The translations under genes and the position numbers were made by a program. Under the pieces are notes generated by a model. The model was not told the DNA's origin and made no database searches. It worked only from the letters and a program-made list of their open reading frames with translations. Below, one piece after another: positions 8,133-17,977 of a stretch of 64,000 bases of DNA (its first letter is position 1; each line of letters opens with the position of its first letter). Source of the stretch: Campylobacterales bacterium (lineage in GTDB: Bacteria > Campylobacterota > Campylobacteria > Campylobacterales > Sulfurimonadaceae); the NCBI GenBank assembly GCA_026390165.1, contig JAPLGM010000004.1:1-64000 (forward strand), given 5' to 3'.

Positions 8133-8881
8133 TTCTGAGAGAGACACTCGGGTGCTAAAAGCTCAGGACGATACTCAAAGTGCATCGTGTCATAGTGGTA
8201 CCATCGTCCTCCCCAAATAAAGCCGTGTTTTTCAAAGATGTGAACAATAGACATTGGCATTGTATTGCGGTAGCCGATGTGGGCTGTCTCTGATGGAGCC
8301 TCATCTTTCCAATATTGCGTTTTGGTGGGGGCGAGGTCGATAGCGATACCGAAACTGTGCATGGAGAGACGATCGGTATCTTTGATGACGCGATAGGCGT
8401 AGGTGGTTGCCCCCTCTGCCCAGATACGGTCACTTTTTGGCAGTTTGGCAATCTCTTGACCGATGGTGAAAAGTTTTTTATCAACTCCTCCGATTTTAGT
8501 GACGGGGAGTTTGATTTTCCCTTTTAGGGTTGCCCACTCTATTGTGACGAGATTTTTTTCGATTTCTTTTTGGTCTTTGCCATAGAGGGCTTGAAAAAAG
8601 GGTTGATAGCGAAGCCGTCCCGGATCGAAGAGATAGGGGGGAGGGGTATCGATCCCCCCTGCGTCATAGCGTTGGCTTAGCTGCATTTCCAGGTCGCCAT
8701 TGTTGATCTTTTCGTCCCATGTCCCCTTGGCACTTTGGGTATGGTAGGGGAGAATAGTCCCATTTTTTAAGGTCACGGCTGTCTCATTGGCGGAGGTGAT
8801 GAGACTTGGGTACCCTTGTATGTAACATTGAGGTGTTGCATAAAGTGATACTGCCAGCAACCCTAGAACTAATAATTTCAT
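8129..8881 (-). CDS. Secreted M15-family peptidase (D-Ala-D-Ala carboxypeptidase-like)
   Basis: 250 residues with a signal peptide (MKLLVLGLLAVSLYA). The zinc site of family M15 is visible: RLSMHSFGIAIDL (His and Asp) and, near the end, FIWGGRWYHYDTMHFEYRPE (Asp, Met-His-Phe-Glu). It probably cleaves peptidoglycan stem or cross-bridge peptides in the periplasm. The open frame extends to 8956, but the ATG at 8881 starts the signal peptide and follows a GGGGCAAG ribosome site. It is translationally coupled to guaD by a 4-bp overlap, with no obvious functional link. Confidence 0.82.
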   Translation of the reverse strand: MKLLVLGLLAVSLYATPQCYIQGYPSLITSANETAVTLKNGTILPYHTQSAKGTWDEKINNGDLEMQLSQRYDAGGIDTPPPYLFDPGRLRYQPFFQALYGKDQKEIEKNLVTIEWATLKGKIKLPVTKIGGVDKKLFTIGQEIAKLPKSDRIWAEGATTYAYRVIKDTDRLSMHSFGIAIDLAPTKTQYWKDEAPSETAHIGYRNTMPMSIVHIFEKHGFIWGGRWYHYDTMHFEYRPELLAPECLSQK

Positions 8882-9051
8882 ATCTTGCCCCTTGTAAAAT
8901 GATTCTATCGAATACGCCATAAAAAATGGATTAAAACTCTCCCCCAGCGGTTTCATAAATCAAATAATTGAAGTATAATTACACACTTAAAAAAAAGTAA
9001 AATTTTTATAATAATTAATAGTAAACTTCACTAAGTGTAGGTGCCCTCATT

Positions 9052-11013
9052 ATGTCCCATAAAACAACGTATACAAAAATTGCAGCAAAAATTATTTTTA
9101 TGACGATGGTCGTTACTCTCTTTTTTGGTTTTTTCTACAGTGAGTATATGAAAAAAGATGCTATCTCAAAACTTGCCCATCAGGATGCCAAAAAAACCAG
9201 TGCGCTTGTTTTTGAAACTCTCTATTCTGCTATGCAACGAGGGTGGACGAAAGAGGACTTGAGAGAGATTATCAATAGGCTCAACCGTGTAGATAAAAAT
9301 ATGAAAGTCAATGTCTACCGAAGTGAGATTGTTGCCAACCGTTTTGGGGAGATAGCCAACGATAAAAGAGCCAGAGAGTCCAACGCCGATATTGCACGAG
9401 CGCTCAAAGGGAGCGAGGTTCTCAATATTTCAGAGGGCAATTTTATTGAGTATTATTATCCTGTTACCGCCAAAGAGAACTGTTTGAAATGTCATACCAA
9501 TGCCCGTGCGGGGGATGTGCTTGGGGTGATTGATGTTTCGTACCCGATAGAGGATTTAAAAGTCTCTCTCAATGAGATGATTAACTTTTTCATCCTTTTT
9601 ATTATTGTTTTTTCCCTGATCATTTATACGGCGATCTTTATAGAGCTCAATCAATATTTGATTAAACCGATTAAAAATTTTGCTAATGTCATTAAAAATA
9701 TCACCTCTTCTCAAGATATGAAGAAACGAGTTGAGGTTAATGATAATATCGAAGAGATTGATTCGATCAAAGATGTTTTCAATAGTATGCTTGATTCGAT
9801 TGAACATCAATTTTATTTTGACAGCTTGACCGGACTTGAAAACAGACGAAAGCTTACGGAAAAACTCGAAGAGGGAGAAAGTGCATTTTTGATGATTATC
9901 AATATTGATTCGTTTCAAGAGATCAATGATCTCTATGGAGATGAAACAGGGGATGTTATTTTAAAAGAGTTTGCCCTCTTTTTAAAAGAGATTATGCCAG
10001 AGAAAGAGGGGCTGTATCGCCTTCATTCGGATGAGTTCGCCCATTTTTGCACCCGAGGGATGGATTTGCATGACTTTAAGCTCTTCGTCTCCGTTTTATG
10101 TGAGAAAATTTCCAAAAAAAGTTTTAATATTGATGGTAAAAGTGAGGTAAGTTTGAGTGCCACCATTGGAATCTCTTATGGGACAGATTCGTTGCTTGCC
10201 AATGCCGATGTTGCTCTCAAACTGGCGAAAAAGTCTAAAAAGAACTTTTTGATTTATGATGAAACCATGTCAATGGCAAAAGAGTATGAGAAAAATTTTG
10301 ATTGGACGAAGCGATTAAAAAAAGCAATCGAAGAGGATCGGATTGTCCCTGTTTTTCAGCCGATTGTGGAGACCAAAACGGGAACAATCGTCAAATATGA
10401 GGCGCTAATACGAATGGTGGACGATAAAGGGTTGTATATTTCCCCCATCCACTTTTTGGAGCTTGCCAAAAAGAACAAGCTCTACCATCAGTTGACGAAA
10501 ATCATGCTCGATAAAACGTTCAAAATATTCGAAAATTTGCCCTATATCGTCTCGGTTAATATTTCGGTGGAAGATATTTTAAACAAAGAGATGTACCAAT
10601 TTATCCTTGCAAAATTAAAGGATAGCGGTATTGGTAAAAAAATAGTCTTTGAGATTATCGAGTCGGAGGGGATCGAAAATTTCTCCCTTATTTTAGAATT
10701 TATTGAGAGCGTGAAATACTACGGGGCAAAAATTTCAATCGATGATTTCGGGACGGGGTACTCCAACTTTGAGTATCTGATGAAACTCAAAGTTGATTAT
10801 ATCAAAATAGACGGTTCGATGATTAAGAATATTGACACCGATCAAAACTCTCAAATGATTACAAAAACGATTGTTAATTTTGCCAACAATATGAAGATCA
10901 AGACGGTTGCCGAGTTCGTCCACTCTAAAAATGTGGCGGATAAAGTGAAAGAGCTTGGGGTGGATTATTCGCAGGGGTATTATTTCGGAGCACCAAAAGC
11001 AACCATTGTATAA
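9052..11013 (+). CDS. Membrane heme-c sensor with degenerate GGDEF and intact EAL domain
   Basis: 653 residues. Helix 1 is at about 12-30. A periplasmic domain (about 31-175) contains a covalent heme motif CLKCH (144-148), as in DUF3365/Tll0287-like heme sensors. Helix 2 is at about 176-198, followed by a HAMP-like linker, GGDEF (about 250-415) and EAL (about 420-653). The GGDEF signature is HSDEF (residues 325-329), so cyclase activity is doubtful. EAL motifs are intact: YEAL (449-452) and DDFGTGYSN (from 564). The likely activity is c-di-GMP phosphodiesterase, regulated by redox state or a gas ligand on heme. The ligand is inference. It is a single gene followed closely by two more c-di-GMP genes. 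Confidence 0.85.
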   Translation: MSHKTTYTKIAAKIIFMTMVVTLFFGFFYSEYMKKDAISKLAHQDAKKTSALVFETLYSAMQRGWTKEDLREIINRLNRVDKNMKVNVYRSEIVANRFGEIANDKRARESNADIARALKGSEVLNISEGNFIEYYYPVTAKENCLKCHTNARAGDVLGVIDVSYPIEDLKVSLNEMINFFILFIIVFSLIIYTAIFIELNQYLIKPIKNFANVIKNITSSQDMKKRVEVNDNIEEIDSIKDVFNSMLDSIEHQFYFDSLTGLENRRKLTEKLEEGESAFLMIINIDSFQEINDLYGDETGDVILKEFALFLKEIMPEKEGLYRLHSDEFAHFCTRGMDLHDFKLFVSVLCEKISKKSFNIDGKSEVSLSATIGISYGTDSLLANADVALKLAKKSKKNFLIYDETMSMAKEYEKNFDWTKRLKKAIEEDRIVPVFQPIVETKTGTIVKYEALIRMVDDKGLYISPIHFLELAKKNKLYHQLTKIMLDKTFKIFENLPYIVSVNISVEDILNKEMYQFILAKLKDSGIGKKIVFEIIESEGIENFSLILEFIESVKYYGAKISIDDFGTGYSNFEYLMKLKVDYIKIDGSMIKNIDTDQNSQMITKTIVNFANNMKIKTVAEFVHSKNVADKVKELGVDYSQGYYFGAPKATIV

Positions 11014-11058
11014 TGGCTAAATAGGTAGAATAAAAAAAAGAGAACAAGAGGTATACGG

Positions 11059-12396
11059 ATGTTTTTTCCTACGCTTGGAGCAATTGCGACGACGGATGTT
11101 GCGTTGGTTGATATTCATGAAACCATTCGTGACGCACTGACGATGATGCATCAGCATAATCATCGCAGTATTGTTGTCAAAAATGGGAGTGTCTATTATA
11201 TTATTACGACGAAAGATATGATTGCCCTCAAGACGGACGGGATTGCATTCGATACCCCTTTATCACAGATCAAGCTTCGTGTTTTGCCGCTGATTGACAA
11301 AGAGAGTAATATTATCAGTGCGTTGAGTCTTGCCAGCCAAACGGATGAACATATCTGTGTTTGCAACGCCGATGGGAGCCTCTATGGATTGATTACCAAC
11401 AGTGATATTATCTCCAGTGTTGATCCTCAGGTGATTATGGAGAGTTTACAGATCGGGACGATTTTTGATAAAAAATACGGTTTCAAAAGTTGCACGGCGG
11501 ATATGAAAATGGATGAGATTCTCCCCTATATGAAAGATGCCCCCAATGATTGTATTATTGTTTTAGAAAATAATTTACCCATAGGTATTTTGACCTCCAA
11601 GGATCTGTTACGGCTTATATCGGAGTCCGAATCCAATTTGGGGAGTGTATCGGAGGTGATGTCCTCACCCATTGAAACCATGAATATGAAAGATTCTATC
11701 AGTGATGCCCTTGAATTTATTAAAGCACGTCATTATAAACGGATTGTGGCGGTGGATGATAGTGGGCATGTTGCTGGGATTGTAACACAGCAAGATTTGA
11801 TCGCCCGCACCTATCTCAAATGGTCTCAGTTGGTGAATGAACATTTTCAAGAGTTTGAAGAGCTGACCAAAATTTTGCAACAGCGTAATCGTGATCTTAC
11901 GATATGGGCAACGCAAGATGCTCTGACGGGACTGCATAACCGTCATATGTTCAGTGAGCTTTTTGATAAAGAGTTAGCGACGATGAAGCGGTACAAAACG
12001 AGAGTCTCCGTCATTATGATGGATTTGGACTATTTCAAACGGGTGAACGATAGGTTTGGGCATAACATCGGGGATTATGTTCTAAAAACGGTTGCCCAGA
12101 TGGTGAAAAGTTCTGTTCGTGAGGCGGATTTATTGGCACGTTGGGGAGGGGAGGAGTTTGTATTGCTCTTCCCTAATTCAGGATGTGATGAAGCGTATAT
12201 AGCGGCTGAAAAAATTCGTAAAGTTCTTGAATCGTTTCGTTTTGATGAGGTTGGGCAGATGACGTGCAGTCTGGGAATCACGGAAGTGGTGGAAGAGGAT
12301 ACGTTAGAGAGTGCTATTGAACGAGCGGACGCGGCATTGTACCGTGCCAAAGAATCGGGGCGAAATCAAACCATTACCTGTGAGGCGCGATTATGA
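11059..12396 (+). CDS. CBS-domain diguanylate cyclase
   Basis: 445 residues, cytoplasmic. Two pairs of CBS domains (Bateman modules, about 1-125 and 130-265) precede a short coiled coil and a C-terminal GGDEF domain (about 285-445). The active site is GGEEF (363-367) with an upstream RxxD inhibitory site (R354, D357), so both cyclase activity and product inhibition are expected. CBS pairs usually bind adenosine nucleotides, so c-di-GMP synthesis may respond to energy state. It overlaps the next gene by 4 bp (ATGA). The neighbour has the same N-terminal architecture, which suggests the pair shares an ancestor. Confidence 0.88.
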   Translation: MFFPTLGAIATTDVALVDIHETIRDALTMMHQHNHRSIVVKNGSVYYIITTKDMIALKTDGIAFDTPLSQIKLRVLPLIDKESNIISALSLASQTDEHICVCNADGSLYGLITNSDIISSVDPQVIMESLQIGTIFDKKYGFKSCTADMKMDEILPYMKDAPNDCIIVLENNLPIGILTSKDLLRLISESESNLGSVSEVMSSPIETMNMKDSISDALEFIKARHYKRIVAVDDSGHVAGIVTQQDLIARTYLKWSQLVNEHFQEFEELTKILQQRNRDLTIWATQDALTGLHNRHMFSELFDKELATMKRYKTRVSVIMMDLDYFKRVNDRFGHNIGDYVLKTVAQMVKSSVREADLLARWGGEEFVLLFPNSGCDEAYIAAEKIRKVLESFRFDEVGQMTCSLGITEVVEEDTLESAIERADAALYRAKESGRNQTITCEARL

Positions 12397-14912
12397 AAAT
12401 AGTAACACTAAAATCAATCCTCTCTGCGACAACGGTCTCATTAACCTCGCATAAATTGGTTTCGGATGCGTTGGGATTGATGGAAAAGCATGGGATTAGC
12501 TCTATTGTGATTGTAGACCATGATCATTGTCCCGTTGGGATTTTTACGGAACGGGATGCGCTGAGGATTGTTAGTGAAATGCTTGATATTACTACCTCCT
12601 TGCATGCGGTGATGACACCCAATCCATTTTGTGTAGTGGAGTCGATGCACCTTCACGATGCCTATAGAGTTATGGAAGAAAAAGGGTTTCGTCATTTAAT
12701 CGTTGTTGATGAAGTGGGGTGCTTTAGGGGGGTTGTCAGTGAGGGGGACTTCTTGCGCCATATGGGGTTTGAAGATTTGACAAAATTTAAAATTGTTTCG
12801 GAAGCAATGAGTAATTCTCTCCTTATTGTTGAGACTACGATGTCATTGGTCGATGCGGCAACACTCATGAGTGAACGCAAATGCGATTATGCTGTCGTGA
12901 TGGAAGGTTCTCATCCCGTGGGAATGATTACGGAGCGTGACATTGCGGGACGATGTGCTCATATTGGGGCACTGTGTGATGAGACGGTTGCCCAGTTGCT
13001 TCAAGTCAATATCCATTTTATCCATAAAGGGATTCCGTTGCATGAAGCGGCATCTCTGATGGAAGTGCATAGCGTTCATCAGCTTGTTGTGGTGGACTCT
13101 CATGGAAACTTGGTCGGATTGTTAACCCGCCACGATGTGCTTCATGCCGTTCACGGTGCCTATTTTGAATTTTTACTTCGGGTGATTGATCAAAAGAGTG
13201 CGGCGATTGACAAGATGACCGAGCGAAAAGAAGAGCTTACCAATGAAAAAAAAGCGGTTGAAAAAAATGAGCTGAAACTTCGGAAACTTTTGGAAGCACT
13301 TCCCGATGGGATGGCTCTGGTGGATAGTTCCACGATGAAAGCGGTGGAGTTCAATCATATTATACATGAACGGTTGGGGTACACCGCACAGGAGTTCGCG
13401 GAACTTACCATCTCCGATTATGAAATGATCGAGACACCCGAAGAGACGTACCGTCGCGGTGATGAAATCGCACACAAGGGGCGGGACAGTTTCGAGACGA
13501 TTCATCGCGCCAAAGATGGGACTCTTTTCAATGTGTGGATTAATGTTGTTGCGATCGAGTTGGACGGAAGACCCCATTTGATTGCCGTGTATCGAGATAT
13601 CGGTGAGCGCAAGCGGCACGAAGAACAGTTGGAAGCATTGGCCAATTATGATCCGTTAACAGGATTGGCAAATCGGACCTTTTTTTCATCGCATCTGCAT
13701 CATTCGATTGAGAAGGCGAAACGGCATAAAGGACAAATCGGACTCCTTATGTTTGATTTGGATCGTTTCAAAGATATTAATGACAGTTTTGGGCATGGGG
13801 CGGGGGATGAGTTACTGCAACAAGTCGCGCAACGGTTTGAAACGAGATTACGGGAGGGCGATATTATTAGCCGTTTGGGGGGAGATGAATTTGGGGTTCT
13901 TTTGGACCATCTCAGCCATCCAGAAGAGGCAGGTCGGATTGCCAAAGAGATGATTGATGTAGTAAGTGCCCCGTATACGCTTATAAGCAGTGCGCAGGTG
14001 CATGTTGGAACGAGCGTGGGGATTGTCCTTTTCCCAGATCATGGGGACAATGCTTCTGAGTTACTTCAGCATGCGGATGCCGCACTGTACAAAGCAAAAG
14101 GGGAAGGGAGAGGGACGTATCGCTATTATAGTGATGAATTGACCGATTCGGCACGTCGTCGAATCGAGTGTGAAACCCAATTACGCCGTGCGGTTGCTCA
14201 TCATGAATTTGAAGTCTATTATCAGCCGCAAGTTCATATTGCGACGGGGCGAATTATAGGAGCGGAAGCGTTGATTCGCTGGAATGATCCCGTACGGGGG
14301 TTGATCTCACCCGTAGAGTTTATCCCTCTCGCTGAAGAGACAGGCTTGATCGGGGTGATCGGTGAATGGGTGCTGAATGAGACGTGCCGACAGGGGAAAA
14401 TCTGGCTGGATCAGGGACATCGGTTGACCCTTGCCGTCAATCTCTCTGCCCATCAGGTACGCCATCAAAACATTCCTGAAATGGTCAAAAATGCCCTTGG
14501 AGCAACAGGATATCCAGCGGATAAGCTTGAATTAGAGATTACTGAAAGTGCTCTAATGCAGCGTGAAGAGGAGACGGTGGCGATGCTGCATATTTTACGT
14601 GCACTGGGGATACGACTGGCAATTGATGATTTTGGTACAGGGTATTCGTCCCTTTCGTATTTGAAACGATTCCCGATCGATGTTCTAAAAATCGATAAAA
14701 GTTTTGTGGACGATCTCCCCTTTGATACCGATGATATGGCAATCGTCACGGCGATTATTGCGATGGGGAAGGCGTTAGGGTTTCAAATATTGGCGGAAGG
14801 GACGGAGAACATTGAGCAAATCGATTTTTTAAAAGAGAAAGGGTGCACGATGTACCAAGGGTATTATAAAAGCCGCCCCGTCCCCGCAGCGGAGTTTGAA
14901 AAACTCCTCTAG
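12393..14912 (+). CDS. CBS-PAS-GGDEF-EAL dual c-di-GMP enzyme
   Basis: 839 residues, cytoplasmic. Four CBS domains (about 1-265), a coiled coil, a PAS domain (about 296-410, ending AVYRDIGERKRHEEQ), GGDEF (about 412-580) and EAL (about 585-839). GGDEF is canonical at 496-500, with an RxxD I-site just upstream (REGD). EAL is canonical (AEAL at 624-627; DDFGTGYSS from 745). Both activities could be real, with the CBS and PAS modules choosing between them. It is translationally coupled to the CBS-GGDEF gene. The stop lies 8 bp from the convergent CZB-GGDEF gene. Confidence 0.88.
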   Translation: MKIVTLKSILSATTVSLTSHKLVSDALGLMEKHGISSIVIVDHDHCPVGIFTERDALRIVSEMLDITTSLHAVMTPNPFCVVESMHLHDAYRVMEEKGFRHLIVVDEVGCFRGVVSEGDFLRHMGFEDLTKFKIVSEAMSNSLLIVETTMSLVDAATLMSERKCDYAVVMEGSHPVGMITERDIAGRCAHIGALCDETVAQLLQVNIHFIHKGIPLHEAASLMEVHSVHQLVVVDSHGNLVGLLTRHDVLHAVHGAYFEFLLRVIDQKSAAIDKMTERKEELTNEKKAVEKNELKLRKLLEALPDGMALVDSSTMKAVEFNHIIHERLGYTAQEFAELTISDYEMIETPEETYRRGDEIAHKGRDSFETIHRAKDGTLFNVWINVVAIELDGRPHLIAVYRDIGERKRHEEQLEALANYDPLTGLANRTFFSSHLHHSIEKAKRHKGQIGLLMFDLDRFKDINDSFGHGAGDELLQQVAQRFETRLREGDIISRLGGDEFGVLLDHLSHPEEAGRIAKEMIDVVSAPYTLISSAQVHVGTSVGIVLFPDHGDNASELLQHADAALYKAKGEGRGTYRYYSDELTDSARRRIECETQLRRAVAHHEFEVYYQPQVHIATGRIIGAEALIRWNDPVRGLISPVEFIPLAEETGLIGVIGEWVLNETCRQGKIWLDQGHRLTLAVNLSAHQVRHQNIPEMVKNALGATGYPADKLELEITESALMQREEETVAMLHILRALGIRLAIDDFGTGYSSLSYLKRFPIDVLKIDKSFVDDLPFDTDDMAIVTAIIAMGKALGFQILAEGTENIEQIDFLKEKGCTMYQGYYKSRPVPAAEFEKLL

Positions 14913-14920
14913 GGGCAAGT

Positions 14921-16207
14921 TTACTCGACCCGATTCCTCCCATTTTTTTTGGCGAGATAGAGTTTTGCATCGACTTCAGCGACATAGCGCGAAATGGTCT
15001 CTTTGAGGATACAATTTGTGCTGTCGGTATTAATGGCAATGACGCCGATACTGACCGTATAATGAAGCGGTGTTGTCTCAAACAGCACCTCTTGGGTTGC
15101 GGTATAGTCGCAAATTTTCTGGGCGATTTTGCGGGCATTGGTTTGGGATGTAGAGGGGAGGATAATGATAAACTCCTCTCCCCCGAAACGAAACATAAAA
15201 TCAGATTTTCGTAAAACAGTGCGGAGAATTTCCGAAAAGTTTTGGATCACCTGATCGCCTGCCAGATGCCCGTAGGTGTCGTTGATCTTCTTGAAATAAT
15301 CCAAATCGCACATCATGATAGAGCATTGTGTTTCGGTTGCTTTGGCAATTTCGATTTGAGTAGAGATGATTTTTTCAAACAATCGGCGCGTCAGCAGCCC
15401 TGTCAAGGGATCTTTGGAATACTCCTCGATCATCAGCATATCGTGGATGATAGCAATTTCGTTCCCAATTTCCAGAGAGATGTAGTTGATCCTCTGCATC
15501 AAATGGATCAAAGTTCGTGCCGTTTGAGTCCTGTTCTGGCACTGCAAAACGACATCCAAAGCAAGAGTGTGAAGGGACTCGTGAAGGCGATTGACCTCTT
15601 GAAAATTGGTGGAGGCAATGGAACGGATTGACATAGTGTGGAGCCATTTTCCAAAAGAACAGTTGCGGGGGTTCATCTCGGGGCTGGGATACTCATCCTC
15701 ATAGTTTTCAATATAGTTAATCAGCTGAATCATCCATTCGATATGGTGTTGATAGTGGATCATCATATTTTTTTCGATCAAGTTCGTAATATGGGAGAGT
15801 CGCAGATGGTTCTTTGTTGCCAGACGGCGGAGAAATTTATGAAAATAGGCCTCAGTGATTTGCATTTCGAGTTCGTCAAAATAATGGTCGAGTTTTTTGA
15901 TATTTTCCAAATCTTCCTCTTGGGAGAGGGTGCGTATGAGACTGCGATAAATGGTGAGAAGTTCGCTGTAAACGAACATAAAAGGGATATCATGGGTGAC
16001 ACAAAAGTAAACGAACTCCTCTGTTTTCTCTTGTGCTTCACTCTCATCGCGACATTCTAAAAGGGTAAGAAAAAGTTTCTTGTGCTCACTAATTGCGTCA
16101 GCGTACTCAAAACGATCCCCATCAATATACGTCTCAGGTTGAAAATCAAGATAAAAATTATCCATAGTTACTTGGATCTCAGGCAAATGATTTTCGGTTT
16201 TAAACAT
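14921..16207 (-). CDS. CZB-domain (zinc-sensing) diguanylate cyclase
   Basis: About 428 residues. The N-terminal helical region (about 40-140) is unassigned. A central chemoreceptor zinc-binding (CZB) domain has its His in the MIHYQHHIEWM helix, the Cys motif CSFGKWLH (about 183) and a late His in LHESLHTLA. A C-terminal GGDEF domain carries GGEEF at about residue 343. This resembles E. coli DgcZ, where zinc binding to CZB inhibits the cyclase. I place the start at ATG 16207, which has a GAGGGGG ribosome site; a GTG two codons earlier is possible. It runs convergent to the CBS-PAS-GGDEF-EAL gene. Confidence 0.82.
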   Translation of the reverse strand: MFKTENHLPEIQVTMDNFYLDFQPETYIDGDRFEYADAISEHKKLFLTLLECRDESEAQEKTEEFVYFCVTHDIPFMFVYSELLTIYRSLIRTLSQEEDLENIKKLDHYFDELEMQITEAYFHKFLRRLATKNHLRLSHITNLIEKNMMIHYQHHIEWMIQLINYIENYEDEYPSPEMNPRNCSFGKWLHTMSIRSIASTNFQEVNRLHESLHTLALDVVLQCQNRTQTARTLIHLMQRINYISLEIGNEIAIIHDMLMIEEYSKDPLTGLLTRRLFEKIISTQIEIAKATETQCSIMMCDLDYFKKINDTYGHLAGDQVIQNFSEILRTVLRKSDFMFRFGGEEFIIILPSTSQTNARKIAQKICDYTATQEVLFETTPLHYTVSIGVIAINTDSTNCILKETISRYVAEVDAKLYLAKKNGRNRVE

Positions 16208-16257
16208 ACGCACCCCCTCTTGATAAAAATCAAATCAAAAAGAGATTATGACACATA

Positions 16258-17031
16258 CTAGCGAAAAAATTCAATCAGCCCCATAACGATCTCAATGAGG
16301 ATCAGGATAATAATAATCCACTCCAAAAATTCACTTTGTTTGTGATTGAGGAGGTCCATTACGAGCATCACATCCTCTTTGATCTGAGAGAGTTTGGAGA
16401 GGGCGATTTCGTGACGGTCATAGAGTTCGAGGATCAGCGCCATTTGGTTATAGAGCGCTTCTGCTTGGGTATCATCCCACAAAATATTGGGCTTATCAAG
16501 GAGGAGGAGATTGCCCACCATATCGTGCCGCATCAACGCTAGTTGTTTGACAAATTTCAGCAAGGAGGGGCGACGGGTGATGGAGAAAGTGTGGATCGAT
16601 TCAATGATTTGGCGATTTTTGGAGAATAGGGAATCGAGCTGTTTTTCGTACCGTTCCAATCCCACACTCTGAGAGACAGCGAGGGCAATGAGCTTGAGAT
16701 TGAGGGTGGTGGGATTTTTGAGAAAAATAGCTTCGTTGGTGATGATAAAAGGGTCCGATTGATCGGGGTTGATTTCGATGGGATAATCTTGATAGATCAG
16801 CTGCTCTTCCTCCGTTGTAAGGGAGAGCCCCATCTTAGTGAGCGCTTGAAGAATGGTTGCTTTTTCATCTGCAATCAGAGTAAGAACGTCGAAGGGGGCA
16901 AGGACAATGTGTAAAAGTTCATTTTTCCCATAATAGCTGTTTTCGATCCCCTTTTCGAGGGATATATCAAGGGCATACTCAAGGGCAGATCGGTTGATCG
17001 GCTTGGAGAGATTCAACGAGAGGAGGTTCAT
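16258..17031 (-). CDS. RMD1/YagE family (DUF155) protein with C-terminal membrane helix
   Basis: 257 residues. The body carries features of the RMD1/DUF155 family: VSQSVGLERYEKQLDSLF, then a helical hairpin with LLKFVKQLALMRHDMVGNLLLLDKPNILWDD and YDRHEIALSKLSQIKEDVMLVMDLLNHKQSEFLEWIIIILILIEIVMGL, ending in a single membrane helix. The eukaryotic relatives (yeast Rmd1, Rmd8, human RMND1) act at membranes, RMND1 in mitochondrial translation. The bacterial function is unknown. An AAAGGA ribosome site precedes the ATG. It lies just downstream of two unrecognised genes on the same strand. Confidence 0.75.
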   Translation of the reverse strand: MNLLSLNLSKPINRSALEYALDISLEKGIENSYYGKNELLHIVLAPFDVLTLIADEKATILQALTKMGLSLTTEEEQLIYQDYPIEINPDQSDPFIITNEAIFLKNPTTLNLKLIALAVSQSVGLERYEKQLDSLFSKNRQIIESIHTFSITRRPSLLKFVKQLALMRHDMVGNLLLLDKPNILWDDTQAEALYNQMALILELYDRHEIALSKLSQIKEDVMLVMDLLNHKQSEFLEWIIIILILIEIVMGLIEFFR

Positions 17032-17092
17032 GGTAGTCCTTTACTCCGATTTTTATTATTATACCCAATGCAAATTACAGCAGAGAAATAGG

Positions 17093-17977
17093 TTATTCTC
17101 TCCCAATAATATCAAAAATATTGACCCCGTCAGGAAGGCGTGTTGTCCCCTCTCGGAAGCTTCGGGTGTGGGCAATGAGCCGTTTGAAATGTTTGCGTAG
17201 ATGATACGCATCGGGGACGTTGGGGCGGAACCAATCCCCTTTGGCACTAAAGAGCCAATCGATCCCTGTCTTGACATCAAGCACGGAGTAGCCTTGCGTG
17301 TCAATGAGAATTTTAATTTGTTTCGCCCAGCTCATCACATCAAACGGCTCTTTAAATTGGGGGTCGATGGAGGAGAGACGACGGATAAAATACTGCGCCA
17401 TCTCAAACTCTGCTGATGTGGGTTTATTCTCTTCGAGTTGGGAAGGAGTGGCAATGGCGGGTGCTTTGGATGCCACCTCGCGCCGTACCCACTTCTCAAA
17501 CTCCGCATGCCAATCAAACGAACGACGATTTTGAGAGCGTTGATGAAAGTTGAAATCATCGAAAACCTCTCGTCGTAGCCCCTCACGATCACACACCTCC
17601 AGTGCATAGCCGTGAAGCTCTTCGAAGGTCTCATTGGAGAGGTTGAGATAGTAGTTGCTGTCGCTGTATTGGGTCGCGACGAGAGCCGTTTCAGGGATAC
17701 TAACAGAGGGTGCGATAGGTTCTAATCGGTAGAGGATCATTACCCCATCGGCTGTCTTTTCACGGGTTGTTTTCAGCATCTTTTTGACAACGAGGCTATC
17801 GAGTGCTTCGACCACTTCCCTGGAACTGTGGCGTAAAAGTTCAGCGAGAAACGAAGCACTCAACGCTTTGGATTGTCCTCCCCACACAAAAGAGTGACGG
17901 ACGATAAGGGGAAGTAACGCACGCTCCAATAGAGTTAAATCATCACGGTCGATGAGAGAGGAGGGGATCACTATCAT
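17093..17977 (-). CDS. Unrecognised protein, possibly replication-associated
   Basis: 294 residues, soluble. The N-terminal third looks like a winged-helix fold (LLERALLPLIVRHSFVWGGQSKALSASFLAELLRHSSREVVEALDSLVVKKML). The middle holds FDWHAEFEKWVRRE, and the C-terminal part has WFRPNVPDAYHLRKHFKRLIAHTR. Both resemble segments I associate with DnaT/DnaD-type or phage-O-type replication accessory proteins. That link is weak, and I do not assign a function. It overlaps the upstream unknown gene by 4 bp (ATGA), so the two are probably made together. Confidence 0.5.
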   Translation of the reverse strand: MIVIPSSLIDRDDLTLLERALLPLIVRHSFVWGGQSKALSASFLAELLRHSSREVVEALDSLVVKKMLKTTREKTADGVMILYRLEPIAPSVSIPETALVATQYSDSNYYLNLSNETFEELHGYALEVCDREGLRREVFDDFNFHQRSQNRRSFDWHAEFEKWVRREVASKAPAIATPSQLEENKPTSAEFEMAQYFIRRLSSIDPQFKEPFDVMSWAKQIKILIDTQGYSVLDVKTGIDWLFSAKGDWFRPNVPDAYHLRKHFKRLIAHTRSFREGTTRLPDGVNIFDIIGRE

